Source of the DNA: Myrica gale
Taxonomy: Eukaryota > Streptophyta > Magnoliopsida > Fagales > Myricaceae
Length of the DNA stretch: 64,000 nucleotides
Direction of reading: 5' to 3'
Assembly: GCA_963930655.1 (NCBI GenBank)
Contig: OZ005608.1
Location: forward strand, 14,570,001 to 14,634,000
How positions within the stretch are numbered: position 1 is the stretch's first letter; the number at the start of each line of letters is the position of its first letter. The notes beneath the pieces are model-generated. The model saw only the letters and a list, made by a program, of their open reading frames with translations, made no database searches and was not told the DNA's origin. The position numbers and the translations under genes were made by a program. Shown piece after piece: positions 35,788-47,623 of this stretch.

Positions 35788-36410
35788 TGTAATAGCCTGG
35801 ACCATGAGGACGTCTAACGCTGTCTTATAATAATGAACGTCGTTGTTAAACTGAGGTTACAGTTAGTGGGAGGATCGTAAAGTAATATACAAGCTCATGC
35901 TCTTTTATTCATACATGAGTAAAACAAAAGAGAACCAACAACGTCTTATATACATACTACAAAAAGTACATACAGAAAACTACAGCCCAAGCCTACTATG
36001 ACAAAATAAACTGGAAAACCCTAGTTCTGGTCTTCAGAGTCACTTAATTCTGATAGGTCGACATACTCGTCAGAGTTTGGGGTTATCCACCTATGACTCT
36101 ATCCTTCGACCAAAACAGCTAAGTCTCTGGTGACCCAAACACAAAATGTCAACTCCAGGATAATCTGGTCTTGGCTTATAACCTTCATGAACTCTCCTAT
36201 GCACACCTCAAACATCTTCTAAAAGCATTTAACAAACAACGATCAGTCCAAATGACTCAGTAAAGTCAGTGGTTAGTACAACAGAATAGCAGATACAAGA
36301 AAAAGATATTGAAGAAACTCGTTAATCAATGAAATCACAAAACAGAAGATGAAATAAGGACAATACTCAATTCTTAAAAAAAATCCTTTTCAATTTTCAA
36401 CCACCACTCA
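35788..36410 (-). mobile_element. LTR 3' end fragment, same family as 32862-35182
   Basis: Starts tgtaatagcctggacc, the inverse of the 3' end of the solo LTR at 32862-35182. Homology runs in parallel for about 620 bp, including caaatgactcagtaa. It is inserted in copia gag and is itself cut at 36410 by another LTR. Confidence 0.7.
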
Positions 36411-39400
36411 TGTCACTCCCCAAACGTTAGCCCGATGAGGCTAATGATATCCGCGAGCATTCCCAACAATGAACGCTCCAATGCATTTACAAAAAAAACT
36501 ATCCTGCCTATTACTAAATTCAGAAAATATGAATTTCTTTAGTTCATGAACTCAATGCTCTACTGGAATATAAGAATATGGAAAAAAGTGTAGGCGAAAT
36601 AAAAACGTATAACTATATCAAACAACACACATAAGGAGACATTTAGTCCTCAGGCAATAACTTCAGGCCATAAAATATAATTACATCATGGACCTAAAAT
36701 ATAAGTTGCTTAGGAGTCTTAAGCCTCGTAGGCTGAACAGACCATGACCACCACACATTGGAGGTTCATATCAGCTCTTTCAAAAATAACTTAGGATCTA
36801 CAGGAATGGCAAGTTAGGGGAGGGCACCCTCGTCAGCCCCCTTCCTTGGGTTCTAAATCCTCCTCATGAGTTCCCTCACCTAGAACATCGTCTGGAATGA
36901 TACAATTGAAATATTGTGAGTCGAATGACTCAGTAAGGGATATATGCATGACATGATCATGAATGATAGGTAAATATATGCCAGAATAAATGCATGTTTA
37001 TGTATGCAACAGTACTTGAAATTTAGCTTAAAAAATCTCTTCATCATTATTTGGGCTTCTTTTATCGCTCCATTTACCCCTGAAGTCAAGGTTGTGCGTT
37101 CCCTTTGAAACTATTCCCTTTCTCTTGGGAACATGTCATTTGGTCGAGCTAGCCCTTGATGTGGCCCTAGGCCTGATGGCTAGACACGACCCTTAGAGGT
37201 CCACACCTTCATGCATTTGTCCTTCAATGTGGTTGCACATACCTCGAGGACTACCCATCCTTCTCGCATTCGTCCTTCGGAGTGGATGCACCTATCATAC
37301 TTAGGTACGGTACCGACCATCCTATTTAGCCTCATAACATATCATAACGTAGCATAATATCGTACTTTCATTTGCATAAAATTTCTCTTTCTTCCTTTTG
37401 AGAAAATCAATGCAAATGCTAATGACGTGCTTCATGACAAATATTCATGATGTGTATCATTCCAATTTTCGGAAAATATAATTTCTCCACTTACCTTTGT
37501 CCACTCGAGCTTATGGTGGTTCCTTGCCTATAAATAAGTCATATTAATGTCATTACTTAAATAATTTAGAGGTTTACTAGATGCAGGGAATAATCATTCA
37601 ATTAAAAATTAGCACATCATACTAAATCACCCATGTTTCTTTACTATCCAACAGTGATGTGAGACCCCGAACTTCGCTTTTGCTATTTTCATATGTATTC
37701 GTTTTGATTTAACTCAAGGGGCCATGTTTTTTTTGGCCAATGTATGACTTAACTTTGATGTTTATGGTATTTCATTTTAATTTCCTTTAAAGAATTTCAC
37801 TATTGTTGTGAAAGTTTATTATTATTATTTTTCCTAAGAGCCGAATTTTTCAAGGTAGATTTCTTTAATGAATTTATTTTACATTGCTTATTATTATACT
37901 CCATAATTCATGAAGTTAAGTATATGAAGTGAATTTTATTCCTCATTGCCGAAATTCTCTAAGTAGAAATCATTGTTTAATAATCTATAGTCACGAAATT
38001 TATGTTGAGCATTATAGATTATTATGTGTCTTTGATTAGGTAACGTTAATCACCATTAGGTAGTTTTAATTATCATTAGAGAAATTAAGAGATAAGTTAG
38101 TAGGCTTATAAGATAGTTTGATAAAGAATTTAAAAGATAAGTTAATGTGTTTATCATAGTGATAAGCGAGTGAGTTCATTAGGGAGATAAGCTATTGTGA
38201 TTATCAAAGAGATAGGTTAGAGTGCTTATACTTGAGATAAGTTGATATGTTTGTTGGTGATAAGCTAATGTACATATATTAGAGATAAGCCAATGTATCT
38301 ATGTGATAAGTGGTACATGAAATGAAAAGAAAAGAAAACATGAAATGCAAGAGTGGTCTACGTGAAAGGCAAGGAACAACTTGAAATTTGGTGTTGGGGA
38401 GTTCACGTGCAGGCCTTGGGACATAAATAGGAAGTGGACAAAATGAGAGTAAAGGTGACATTGTGTTATAGGCTGCCGCCCATAGCAACCAATGGCTTTG
38501 GACGGAGGAACCTATGTTGCCACTCCCTCTTTTACGTATTAGCCCTCTTTGAATTCACTTCCTTAGCATTTCACTCGCACAACCTCTCCCCATTTCAGCT
38601 TCCTCTCCTTCTCTTGTGGCCGAATATCTCTTCTTGCTCAGCTCATTTTCCTTTTGACAGAAACACACACCATTTCAGCATAGCTCTCTCTCTTGGCCGA
38701 ACCACTTCATCTCCAAGCTTTCCCCTTGTTTTTCTTCAAGCTATCCCAACAGCTGTTTCATCTCCTTTCCCTCACCACAAGCCTTCACCAGCACCTATAA
38801 ACCCTTATCTCAATCCTTGAAACCATCCAAGTTAGAGAAACCGAAATCTTAAGGAGTAGAATTTTCTGGTGATAGCCGAGTGCCATAGTTGGAGTTAGAG
38901 GTATAAGTTTTGGTCCTTGCATGTGCTGTTTTTAATTCTTTTCTCCATAGGTTCTGACCTTAAACACTTTTATGCTAGGTGCTCTCTTCCCTAATCAGTT
39001 TGTGTTCAACACCAAGGTAAGGCCGAATTGGTTAGTAGTTGAATCTGTTGATGACCGAACCTTGCATGTTCTGTTTCTCTTTGATTTGGCCAATATCTCT
39101 TGCTGTTATTTTGAATATATATTAGATCTGAATAGGTTGGGTCTGATGGTATTAATGTTGTGTTGTGGTTGGTGGAGGAAGGGATTAATTGGAGGTTGAA
39201 TGTATTCTTGCTTGAGGAACTTCATGCATGCTTGAGTATTGTGTAGATCTGGACATTTCATTTTGATTAGCACCTCCTAGGTTGTGAAACTAGTTGCTGG
39301 AAGTTGGGATTATATGCTTGGATTGCATGCACATAGGTTGTTGGTGGCCGAATGGCTTAGAAGTGAAATCTAGGTTGATGGCCGAATGATTGGAGTTAGA

Positions 39401-42106
39401 GAACCCTAGGTTTGATGCTATGTTTTGGTTTAATTTTGCATGCAATTGGAAATCACTAAATAGATCAAGATTAAAGGCTCATTAATGGTATTGTAAGTGT
39501 TAAGTTAAGATGGAAAGAAACCCTAAGTAGTATAAGAATAACAAATGAATTTATGATGTAAAATGCTAATGGCCGAATAGAAGTAGTCGAATTAATGAAG
39601 TTTATTGTAAAATGTAAAACCTAAGTATCATATGCTAAGAAGAGAGCCACGGGCTGGATAGTAGATGGAGTAAATAACCATGGATTAGCCAAGATTAATG
39701 TTGGAAAAGATGAGTTAGTTAGTTAACTAAGAATGACCTTTATGCATGAAGTAAAGAAGATGTCAACTTAGGTTTATAGCACTAAAAAGCTTGCTATTTT
39801 GGAGGCTTGATTAAGATATAGAAATAATTAGAAGTAAGCCATGTAATTAAGTTAATTAGGGCTTGGGTCAGCAGCCTACTTAAGGGATTAATGTGAAGTG
39901 AAGTAGATCAGCAAGTCTATAGAGGATGAAAGAGGTTAAGTTGGTGAGATTTGATGGACAATAGGTTTGATATAGTTAAGAACAAGGAAATGGAGTTAGA
40001 CACTTTACGAGTTGTTGTTTTGAACTTAGGATTCTATGATGTTATGATGATTACTTTTCTTCAATTGTTTTATGAAATTTTATTAAAGTAACCCTTTGAA
40101 AATAACATAGTATTTTCAGATATGTATCCTTGGTAAAACCGAAACTATTATAAGTATTCTTTGAATGTTTTTATGATTAAATTCTTAAGCATCTAACATG
40201 TATTTGAATCGCTTGTAGGCGAACTTCGTACCAATACTCAAAGGAGACCAAGGTAAGTGGATTGTAAGTGTGTAAGTGGACTTACATTTTTATAAAACTG
40301 GAATGATACACTGCATTGTTTAAGCATGTCATCAAAAGCAAGCATGTCATAGCACGAGTATTGCATGATGTTCTAAAGAGATTTTTATGCAATGTTATAT
40401 GAGAAGTTTTATGATAAGTCAAGTCATGTTAAGGGTTTTGGTCGGTACCGTACCATCAAGATGGACTCCCATACAGAAGGACAAATGCGAGAAGGTTGGG
40501 TGAATCCTAAGAGGTTTGTGCAACCACACTGAAGGACAAATGCAAGAAGGTGTGGACCTCTAACGGTCGTGTCTAGCCAACAGGCCTGGGGCCACTTCAA
40601 GGGCTAGCTCGACCAAATGAAATGTCCCCAAGGGTAAGGGAGACGGTTTCGATGGGAACGTACAACCCTTACTTCAGGCGTTAAATGGAGCGTAAGTAGC
40701 CCACAAGTCAAGAACGAATTATTTTTCGAGGGCCATGAGCCAATTTCAAGAATAAGAACATGTTTTACGATCAAGAGTATATGCATAACCATGAGACATG
40801 CATGTGCATCTAGATTTACAATCTCTCATGTTATTTACATTCAAGTTATAAATTCATGCTTTCAAATTAAGTTTTTCCCTTACTGAGTCTTTTTTACTCA
40901 CGTTTTTAAAACTGTATCATTCCAGATGCCTCAGGTGAAGGAAGTCAGGAGGACTATCTGACTTAAAGAGAAGAAGTTATGTATTTTGTTGTGGTGTATG
41001 TTGACCTTTGTGGTCTGCCACTTGGACTTGATGTTCTATGTGATATGTAATTAAGCTATTACTTCCTTGAAATTCTTATGTAAGATCGGTTATGTGAGTT
41101 GGCCCATCTCTCCCTCGATCCTATATTTCCGTTGTATGTATGTATGTATGTATAAGTACGCTGGAGCTTTCTTTCAAGATTGCTCGCGGCTGTCACGGTC
41201 CCTGCGGGATGGCGTTCGGGGCGTGACAAGTGATCCTACAATGTAAAGCTAGATCTAAAGGTTGCTGAACCATTAGACTTGGATGTCAAACTGATCCTTA
41301 CACTAAATGTTATAACATATTAAAATTCAAGGTAATTTGGAGCTTCTTGGCCACTCGAAAGATTTACCCGAGAATGCAAGCTGCTGAGGGCGTCCAAGCG
41401 GACAGCCTCGACGTCTCCAGCTTCAAAATTCATAACTTCAAAAACATGGCTCCAAATTAAATGAAATTTCTTTTAAACTAGAACTATTATGCATTTTCAA
41501 AAACACTTCATATCATATGAAAAAATTCCTAGAACACTGCTGCTACCTCCAGCTCGGCCTTCCACTTTCAAAACACCACAACTTATTCATTACACCTCTA
41601 AATCTCACGAAATTTACCTTAAAATGTTCTTGTTTCATAAACTTAAAATTCAAGATCAGACTCATAAAAATCAAATTTAAAATGATCACTTAAAAGGTAC
41701 TTGGAATGAGAAAGAAATCTGGACGTGCAAGCTGCTTACAGCTTGACGTCTGGACTTTTAAAATCCCATAACTCACTCAATATTTATCGGAATCGCCTAA
41801 AGTATGGCTTAAAATCTTTTAATTTCATAGGCCTATGCTCTCTCCTAAGATCAAGGGATGAAATATTGCATCAAGGTTACTCCTAATTCGAGCTTTGTGA
41901 TCTGCATAAACTAATTTCAGCAACTAGTTTAACAAGTCTACTCTATAATTCTTAGTGATTTCCAACATTATAGGTCAAGCTTATCAATGCTACAGTTTCC
42001 CCAACAACAACAATAGTTCATAACAGATAAGGTCTGACCTCTATAGGTGCAACAACAACAAAGAAGTTTTCTTTTTAACCAATTACATTTAAAATCAGGT
42101 CTCACA
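36411..42106 (-). mobile_element. 3' LTR of a minus-strand gypsy element, holding a nested solo LTR
   Basis: On the minus strand it starts TGTGAGACCTGA at 42106, right beside the element's polypurine-like tract, and ends at 36411 (gggagtgaca). Left-end alignment to the 24430 LTR is by tgtcac(t/g)cccc(a/g)aacg and ccgcgag. Without the nested LTR (37658-41228) and its duplication it is about 2.1 kb, shorter than its relatives, so internal deletion is likely. It contains the gtgagtc...gactcagtaaggg and ggtacggtaccgacc motifs shared with the other copies. Confidence 0.7.
37658..41228 (+). mobile_element. Nested solo LTR, Tekay-like, TSD AGTGA
   Basis: Begins TGTGAGACCCCGAAC and ends GTTCGGGGCGTGACA, 3571 bp, with AGTGA at 37653-37657 and 41229-41233. 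It is inserted in opposite orientation into a related LTR. A GTAT microsatellite lies near 41136. Its ends are nearly identical in sequence to those at 24430-28344. Confidence 0.92.
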
Positions 42107-42148
42107 TCCTCCCCTTCTAATAAAATTCCGACCTCGAAATTTAGTCTC

Positions 42149-43020
42149 TTACTGCCATAAATTTTGCCCGGATCGTGGGGGCCTAGGACCATATGGGTGC
42201 GGGCGAGTGCTCGAGCTGGCCTCACTGCTGACCTCGCCATCGTAGATGTGGTCTGGGGAGTTACTGCCTGTCCAAGAATGGGACATGGACTCGTAACTCA
42301 AACATATGATACTAGGGTCATAGATCACGTTACCCGAAGGCTCGTGATACCTGGGTGTAAATTCAACTCCCTGAGATGGGATGTGATTCTCAGGAATATC
42401 ATTGAGCATTCTTAGTCTCCTACCATATACTCTTCTAGCGTCTTCCCAAGGATCATATTCCCATGATGGACTCTTCTCAGTGTACTCATATTTCTGACCC
42501 CCTATCAACTTAGGCAAAGGGTTCTCCTCCATTAGGTCCTCTTCTGGACCCTCCTCCGGATCCTCTTCTGGATCCTCTTCGGAGCTCATTCTTAGCCCCC
42601 CAACTGGGCCCTGTTCTTTATTCAGTTGCTTAATGACTCCAACTGGAGTTATATCTGCCTATGAATTTGAACAATCAGAGGAGTCGATCCAATACATGCC
42701 GCGCCTAGGGGCTACGAGGTGCCTCCGTTTGGAGGGATCGGGCTGGTCCTTCTTTTGAAGGGGTGGGGGCTCTTGTGTCCCCACCATAACCTCCTGCAAG
42801 TGCAGTTGCTGAGGCAGTATCCACCCAACTGAATCCTCACTACCCACACTTTGTGCAACAAAAGTGGTAGCAGCACGACTATCCGAAGGCGACATTGAGT
42901 TGCGAGACTGGGATTTACACGGAACAAACTGCGATACTCTCGCGCGGTCATTTTTCTACGCTGGGGAGAGGGTGGGGAAGTCATGGACTGAGAGCGCAGG
43001 GGTCGGCGACCCGATGACAT
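42149..43020 (-). pseudogene. Extra 3' ORF of gypsy element, broken copy
   Basis: Lies between the pol end (43224) and the LTR (42106), in the same sense as pol. The minus strand starts MSSGRRPLRSQ and includes TAREYRSLFRVNP. After one frameshift it continues from about 42895 with VMVGTQEPPP, then passes a stop at 42659, an acidic run EEDPEEDPEEGPEED, and ends SWTGSNSPDHIYDGEVSSEA plus SGQNLWQ. The same N- and C-terminal motifs occur in the copy at 61300-62142. No known domain is recognised. It could be an accessory protein of this lineage or a captured sequence. Confidence 0.7.
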
Positions 43021-43223
43021 CTGCTAACATCGTAAAAATAGTTAGTTTCATTATCATAATTTAATCATGTGTATTTATATATATGTTATACACAACCATA
43101 GAGTTCATTTCAAGCATCTAGTCATATAGCGTAGAGGTGCAATCAAAGAAGAAAAAGCAAGAGATCACGTAAGTTATATAAAAATTCTATCACAAAACAA
43201 AATTGATAGAGTAACAATCCTTC

Positions 43224-43738
43224 TTAATTATGTTCTTCCTGCAATTGTGGGTATTTTTAGTACATTTCGCTCTCTAATTCCCACGATGCCTCATCTATTT
43301 CGTGTTTTCTCCACAAAATCTTTACGAGTGGTATGGTCTTTGTCCTTAACTGTTGCTTCTTTCTGTCTAAAACCCTTACCGGTTCTTCGACATATGTAAG
43401 GTTCTCCTTAATCTGCAATGACTCATATTTTAAGACATGGGTAGGGTCAGGTACATAGTTCCTCAGGAGCGATATGTGAAATACGTCGTGGACTCCCTCT
43501 AAGCAAGGGGGCAGGGCCAACCTATACGCCACAGGTCCAATTCGGTCTAAGATCTCAAAGGGTCCTATGAACCTGGGTTGGAGTTTTCCCTTTTTCCCAA
43601 ACCGTGTTATACCCTTTGCCAGGGAAATCTTGAAAAATACTTTACTCCCAACTTCAAATTCAAGCTCTTTCCTTCGGTTATCCGCATAACTCTTCTGCCG
43701 GCTTTGGGCCGTTCCAAGTATGTCCTTGATTATTTGTA
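43224..43738 (-). pseudogene. Gypsy integrase C-terminus and chromodomain, truncated
   Basis: Minus-strand frame with GVHDVFHISLLRNYVPDPTH, then the chromodomain-like tail VEEPVRVLDRKKQQLRTK and EIDEASWELESEMY. One in-frame stop at 43257 precedes the natural end at 43224. It is closely parallel to the pol end at 62318. Similarity to gypsy ends near 43738, where LINE sequence begins, so most of pol is missing. Confidence 0.8.
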
Positions 43739-43753
43739 GGGTTGGACATTTGT

Positions 43754-44891
43754 AATATCAAAGTGTTTAATATGGCTTTCTTGAGTAAATGGTTATGGAG
43801 ATTCGCTATGGAAAGAGATTGGTTGTGGAGGTTGGTGATTGCTGAAAAATAAGGTTGTACGGGGGTGATTAGAACACCATCTCGGTTCGTGGGTCTTATG
43901 GTATTAGTCTTTGGAGCTTCATTAGTAAATGGTGGGGTGTCTTCAGCAAGCATATTAGCTTTAGGGTGGGAAATGGAGTTAGAGTGAGCTTCTGGCATGA
44001 TAGTTGGTGTGGGGATAAGCCTTTGAGTCTTGTTTTCCCTATTGTGTTTTCTTTGTCCCAATTTAAGGAGGCTATGGTGGCCGATTGTCTTGTGGTTGGA
44101 GGTGATCACGTGGTGTGGGATGTTCCGTTCTATAGAGCTGCTAATGATTTGGAGTTGGAAGAATTATCTTCATTTTTTGCATTGTTGTATGGGAAGGTCT
44201 TAAGAAGAGGGGAGGATGACGAGATGGTTTGGTTGGGTACAAAAGAAGGGGTGTTTTTGGTCAAGTCTATGTATGGGCTGCTTTCGGGTGGGGTTTCTTT
44301 GCCTTTCCCTTGGAGCGTGTTTGGAGGTCTTGGTGTCCCTATAGAGTCTCCTTCTTTGTGTGGGAGGCTTCTCTTGGGAAGATTTTAACTGCTAATAATC
44401 TTTGTCGAAGGGGTTTTTCTATGTTGCGGATTGGTGCTTCTTATGTAGATGTGGTGGGGAGTCGGTTGACCATGTTTTGTTGCATTGCCCTTTAGCGCGA
44501 GGGTTGTGGTCTCATGTGCTTTGTATTGTGAATTATTATTGGATTATGCCTGAGAAGGTGGTGGATGTGTTGTGGTGTTGGAAGAGGGAGTTTTCCAATC
44601 CAACCGCGAAGGCTATTTGGAGATTGATACCCTCTTATATTTGGTGGTGTCTCTGAAGGGAGCACAATAGTATATGTTTGAAGACCATTCCTTGTCTCTT
44701 GATAAATTGCAGGGGGTTATGTTGTTTTCTCTTTTCTGTTGGGCTAATTTTGTGCTTTGATGCCGTTTTGTAGACATAGATGATTTTCTTAGCTTTCTTG
44801 CTTGTTTGGATTAGTGATTTCGGTATAACCTTTATAGTGTTTGCACTCTGTCAAATGAAATTGGCTTATTTATCAAAAAAGCAAATATCAA
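43754..44891 (+). mobile_element. 5'-truncated LINE (L1-type) tail
   Basis: The + strand shows the C-terminal part of a plant L1 ORF2: LSKWLWRFAMERDWLWR near 43780, then VRVSFWHDSWCGDKPL (frame from 43966), and a zinc-finger reverse-transcriptase C-terminal motif (ESVDHVLLHCPLARGLW, frame from 44402). Three frames are used, so it is broken. It ends near 44880 in a short A-run. An imperfect flanking duplication, aatatcaa at 43754-43761 and 44884-44891, fits target-primed reverse transcription. Confidence 0.75.
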
Positions 44892-44999
44892 GAATTTCTA
44901 AGAATTAAATAAATGTAAAAGACACTTAAAATTCTAGACAAACGAGCTAAGAAACATACAAAACACTCTGAATCAAAACAATTACACTAAGAAAATGTG

Positions 45000-45396
45000 T
45001 GATATAAATTCCCACATCAACAAGCATGAGGCATGACAGAACTTCCAGAAGATATTCATATATGATCTCGCTCAGTGCATGTAATCTTACAATGCACTCA
45101 CACGTCTGTTTAAGGTCACCACCTCAATGACAGAGTCCATCATCTTATTTGATAGAGACACACCGAGTGTAGACCTTTTTACATATAAATATGTCTCTCG
45201 ATCTAGAACAATCGTCAAGTAAACAAATAACTGAAAAATCATACTCCTCCACCTTTGATTCAATAATCATCGGCATGATTTTTCTACAATGTCACTAAAA
45301 CTATAAAATCGTGTGACATCTTACATCACAACATAATATACCCATAAATAAATAAACACATGTGATGAAACTGGTTTTTATGGCATATATCTTACA
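45000..45396 (-). repeat. Relic copia LTR fragment, inverted
   Basis: On the minus strand it starts tgtaagatatatgcc and runs parallel to the first 450 bp of the LTR at 21688. It shares tgacatt-gtagaaaa, the cactcg-tgtg-ctctat step, and the block gtcattgaggtggtgacctt. It is much diverged and has no partner or coding sequence. Confidence 0.7.
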
Positions 45397-45407
45397 AATA
45401 CTTGAGA

Positions 45408-45905
45408 AAATAAAGCTAATAGAATAATGGAACAATTCTAGACCAAAATATTAATTAAAAATAGCCAAATTAATTATTTTAATAATTGAAGATCATACTA
45501 TTTAATTAAATGAACTAATAGATTAATGAAATAATTATAGTCCAAAATATTAATTAAAAATAGCTAAATTAATTATTCAATAATTAGAGACAATAATATT
45601 GAAGAAAATGAAGTTAATAAATTAAAAGGATAATTATAGACTAAAATTAATTAAAAATGAGACAAATTAATTACTTTAATAATTAGATACCATAATATTG
45701 AAGAAAATGAAGTTAATTTATTAAAAGAAGAATTATAGACTTACAATTCATTAAAAATGAGACAAATTAATTACTTTAATAATTAGAGACCATAATATTT
45801 AAGAAAATGAACTAATAGATTAATGAAAGAATTATAGATCATAATATAGATTAAAAATTGGCCAAATTAATTAGTTCAATAATTATAGACCATAATATTG
45901 GAGAA
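45408..45905 (+). repeat. AT-rich tandem repeat, about five units of 100 bp
   Basis: Units share aaaatgaa(c/g)taat, taattatagac, attaaaaat and caaattaatta...aataatta in the same order. Copies differ by 10-25 percent by eye. It lies next to the relic copia LTR. Confidence 0.8.
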
Positions 45906-46059
45906 AAAAAAATTGATATATTTCTAACATCTACGTGTTTATGTTATTTTTTCACAAACTCATTTTTGGAACACTATAAATAATAGAATTTGTTAATACT
46001 AGGAAAAGAAAAAAGAAAAAAGAAAGCAAAAGTTTGATTAGGGTTGATTTAAAAAAAAA

Positions 46060-46250
46060 ATAATGAGAAAAATCCGGACACTCATTCACCAGTACCGAAC
46101 TCAGACGGATCTGACCAACCCATTTGAAAAATCAGACTTTTAGTCATGATTTTTTTAAAATAATGAGAGAAATCAAGACACTCATTCAGCTGCACCGAAC
46201 TCAGACGGATTTGACCTACTCAATTGAAAAATCGGACTTTTAGTCAAAAG
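46060..46250 (+). repeat. Direct duplication of about 95 bp
   Basis: aatgaga(a/g)aaatc, gacactcattca, ccgaactcagacggat and gaaaaatc(a/g)gacttttagtca occur in the same order at about 46062 and 46160. No coding content. Confidence 0.8.
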
Positions 46251-46689
46251 AAAACCTCCAAAATTGATAAAAATTCTAAGTATACCTTACCTCACTTTCC
46301 CACAATCTCCCTCGCCCAAAACAAAATAGGAAAAAGGTTCCCCGCAAGTTGATCTATTCCTTTTCACCACATGTCCTTAGATCATTTGCACATTCCAACT
46401 AGAACCAGAATTCTATTTTCCTATTCCGGAATCCCGGCTTCGGTGTCTTTTATGGGTATTAGGGAGGGGGAACCGAGAATTCCCAGTTTCGGTTTAATAA
46501 CAGAAATTTTGACCTGGTCAAGTCACTTATCTATCTTTTTTGTGTTTTAGTGTTAAAATTTTAGAGAGATTAAAATTTTAAGGTATTGAATTTAATGAAA
46601 AAGTAAAGAGATTGATGATTTTTAATATTTATTATAATAAAAAGTAATGATACTAGGGTGAAAGATTATAATGTAAACTTTTTATCGTG

Positions 46690-47003
46690 TTAACTAAAAG
46701 TTTACGCTTCAAAAACGCAACTAAGCCCCAAGCCCCTTTCGTGTGTGACTGTCTCCCAAGCCCCCTGCCTTCGCCCTTCGTGCCCTCCCCAATATCTCTC
46801 TCTCCGTCGAGGTTCAGGCTTTCAGCCGCAGCCGCCGACGTTCGTTCGCTCCTCTCGGCTCTCTCTCTGACTCTTTGGCCGGAATCTCCCAGTCTCTTCA
46901 CGATTTTGGGATCTCTCTTTTGGAGCCGAATATCTCTCGATCCGTCGATGTTCAGGCTTCCAGCAGTCGCCTCCGACTCTTCTCCACTCCTCTCTGCTCT
47001 CTC
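46690..47003 (+). pseudogene. 5' leader of the PP2A A-subunit copy, upstream part
   Basis: A CT-rich leader whose 3' part resumes at 52566 after the gypsy insertion. The blocks ctctttggccggaatctc and cacgattttgggatct occur at about 46870-46915 and again at 52571-52615, so the leader held an imperfect internal duplication before insertion. I cannot place the start of transcription. Frames here are not conserved proteins. Confidence 0.5.
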
Positions 47004-47596
47004 TGTCATGCACGGAGGTGGGGAAGGAGAAGTGGTGATGGCGGTGAAGTGCAGTAGTGGGGGATCTAGGGTTACTTTATGGGAAGAAGGAAGAACAGGT
47101 GTTGTTCGAAGGGTTCGATGTTTCTAAACTTGAAGTGTAACTTGGACACATGCGAGGAGAGGTGGAGCTTAGTAGATGGACCGAAGGTTTGGTTGGGCTG
47201 GACTTCGGGTTACTGGGCTGCGTTCTTATTACATGTATCCAATTGTTGCTGGGCTTATTTCGGCTTATTTCCTTTTTGGCTATAGTTGTTGTTGGTCATA
47301 TTATAATTGTTCTGGGTCTTGGCTCAGCCAGCCCATTAGTGAGGTATCTCGGATTCTGTTAGGAGGAGTCACCCGAATTCTGTTAGAGGATTCTTGGGGG
47401 TTATAGTGGGGGAAATATGCTCTTGCGCGGGCATTGAAGAACCTAAGTTTGTTTTTACTTGTTTTCTCTGTGGAGGTCGCCATCCTCGAAATTGGCTTAT
47501 CTTTCAACTTTCCATGAATACATGACCAACAGTTCCATTTCTTTCCACAAAAATCTTTAATACAGAAATTATTCCATTACAATCGGGTTCATTACA
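47004..47596 (+). repeat. 5' LTR of the gypsy element
   Basis: Begins TGTCATGCACGGAGG and ends GGGTTCATTACA. Compared with the 3' LTR it has six substitutions, five of them transitions, and no length change. Short open frames in it recur identically in the 3' LTR and are not genes. Confidence 0.95.
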
Positions 47597-47599
47597 GAT

Positions 47600-47612
47600 T
47601 GGTATCAGAGGC
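47600..47612 (+). other. Primer-binding site, tRNA-Met type
   Basis: TGGTATCAGAGGC sits three bases after the 5' LTR and matches the complement of the initiator tRNA-Met 3' end (usual TGGTATCAGAGC) with one extra G near the end. Confidence 0.85.
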
Positions 47613-47623
47613 AAATCGCTGCC

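Noticed and set aside
38434..38820. 128-codon frame in the nested solo LTR
   Set aside because: Same CT-rich LTR region as 27220-27645, in the opposite orientation; no protein family.
42164..42415. Plus-strand frame opposite the extra gypsy ORF
   Set aside because: It is the antisense shadow of the conserved minus-strand ORF.
47079..47406. Hydrophobic small frames repeated at 52048-52375
   Set aside because: They are identical because they lie in the two LTRs of one element; no start context or conservation beyond the LTR.
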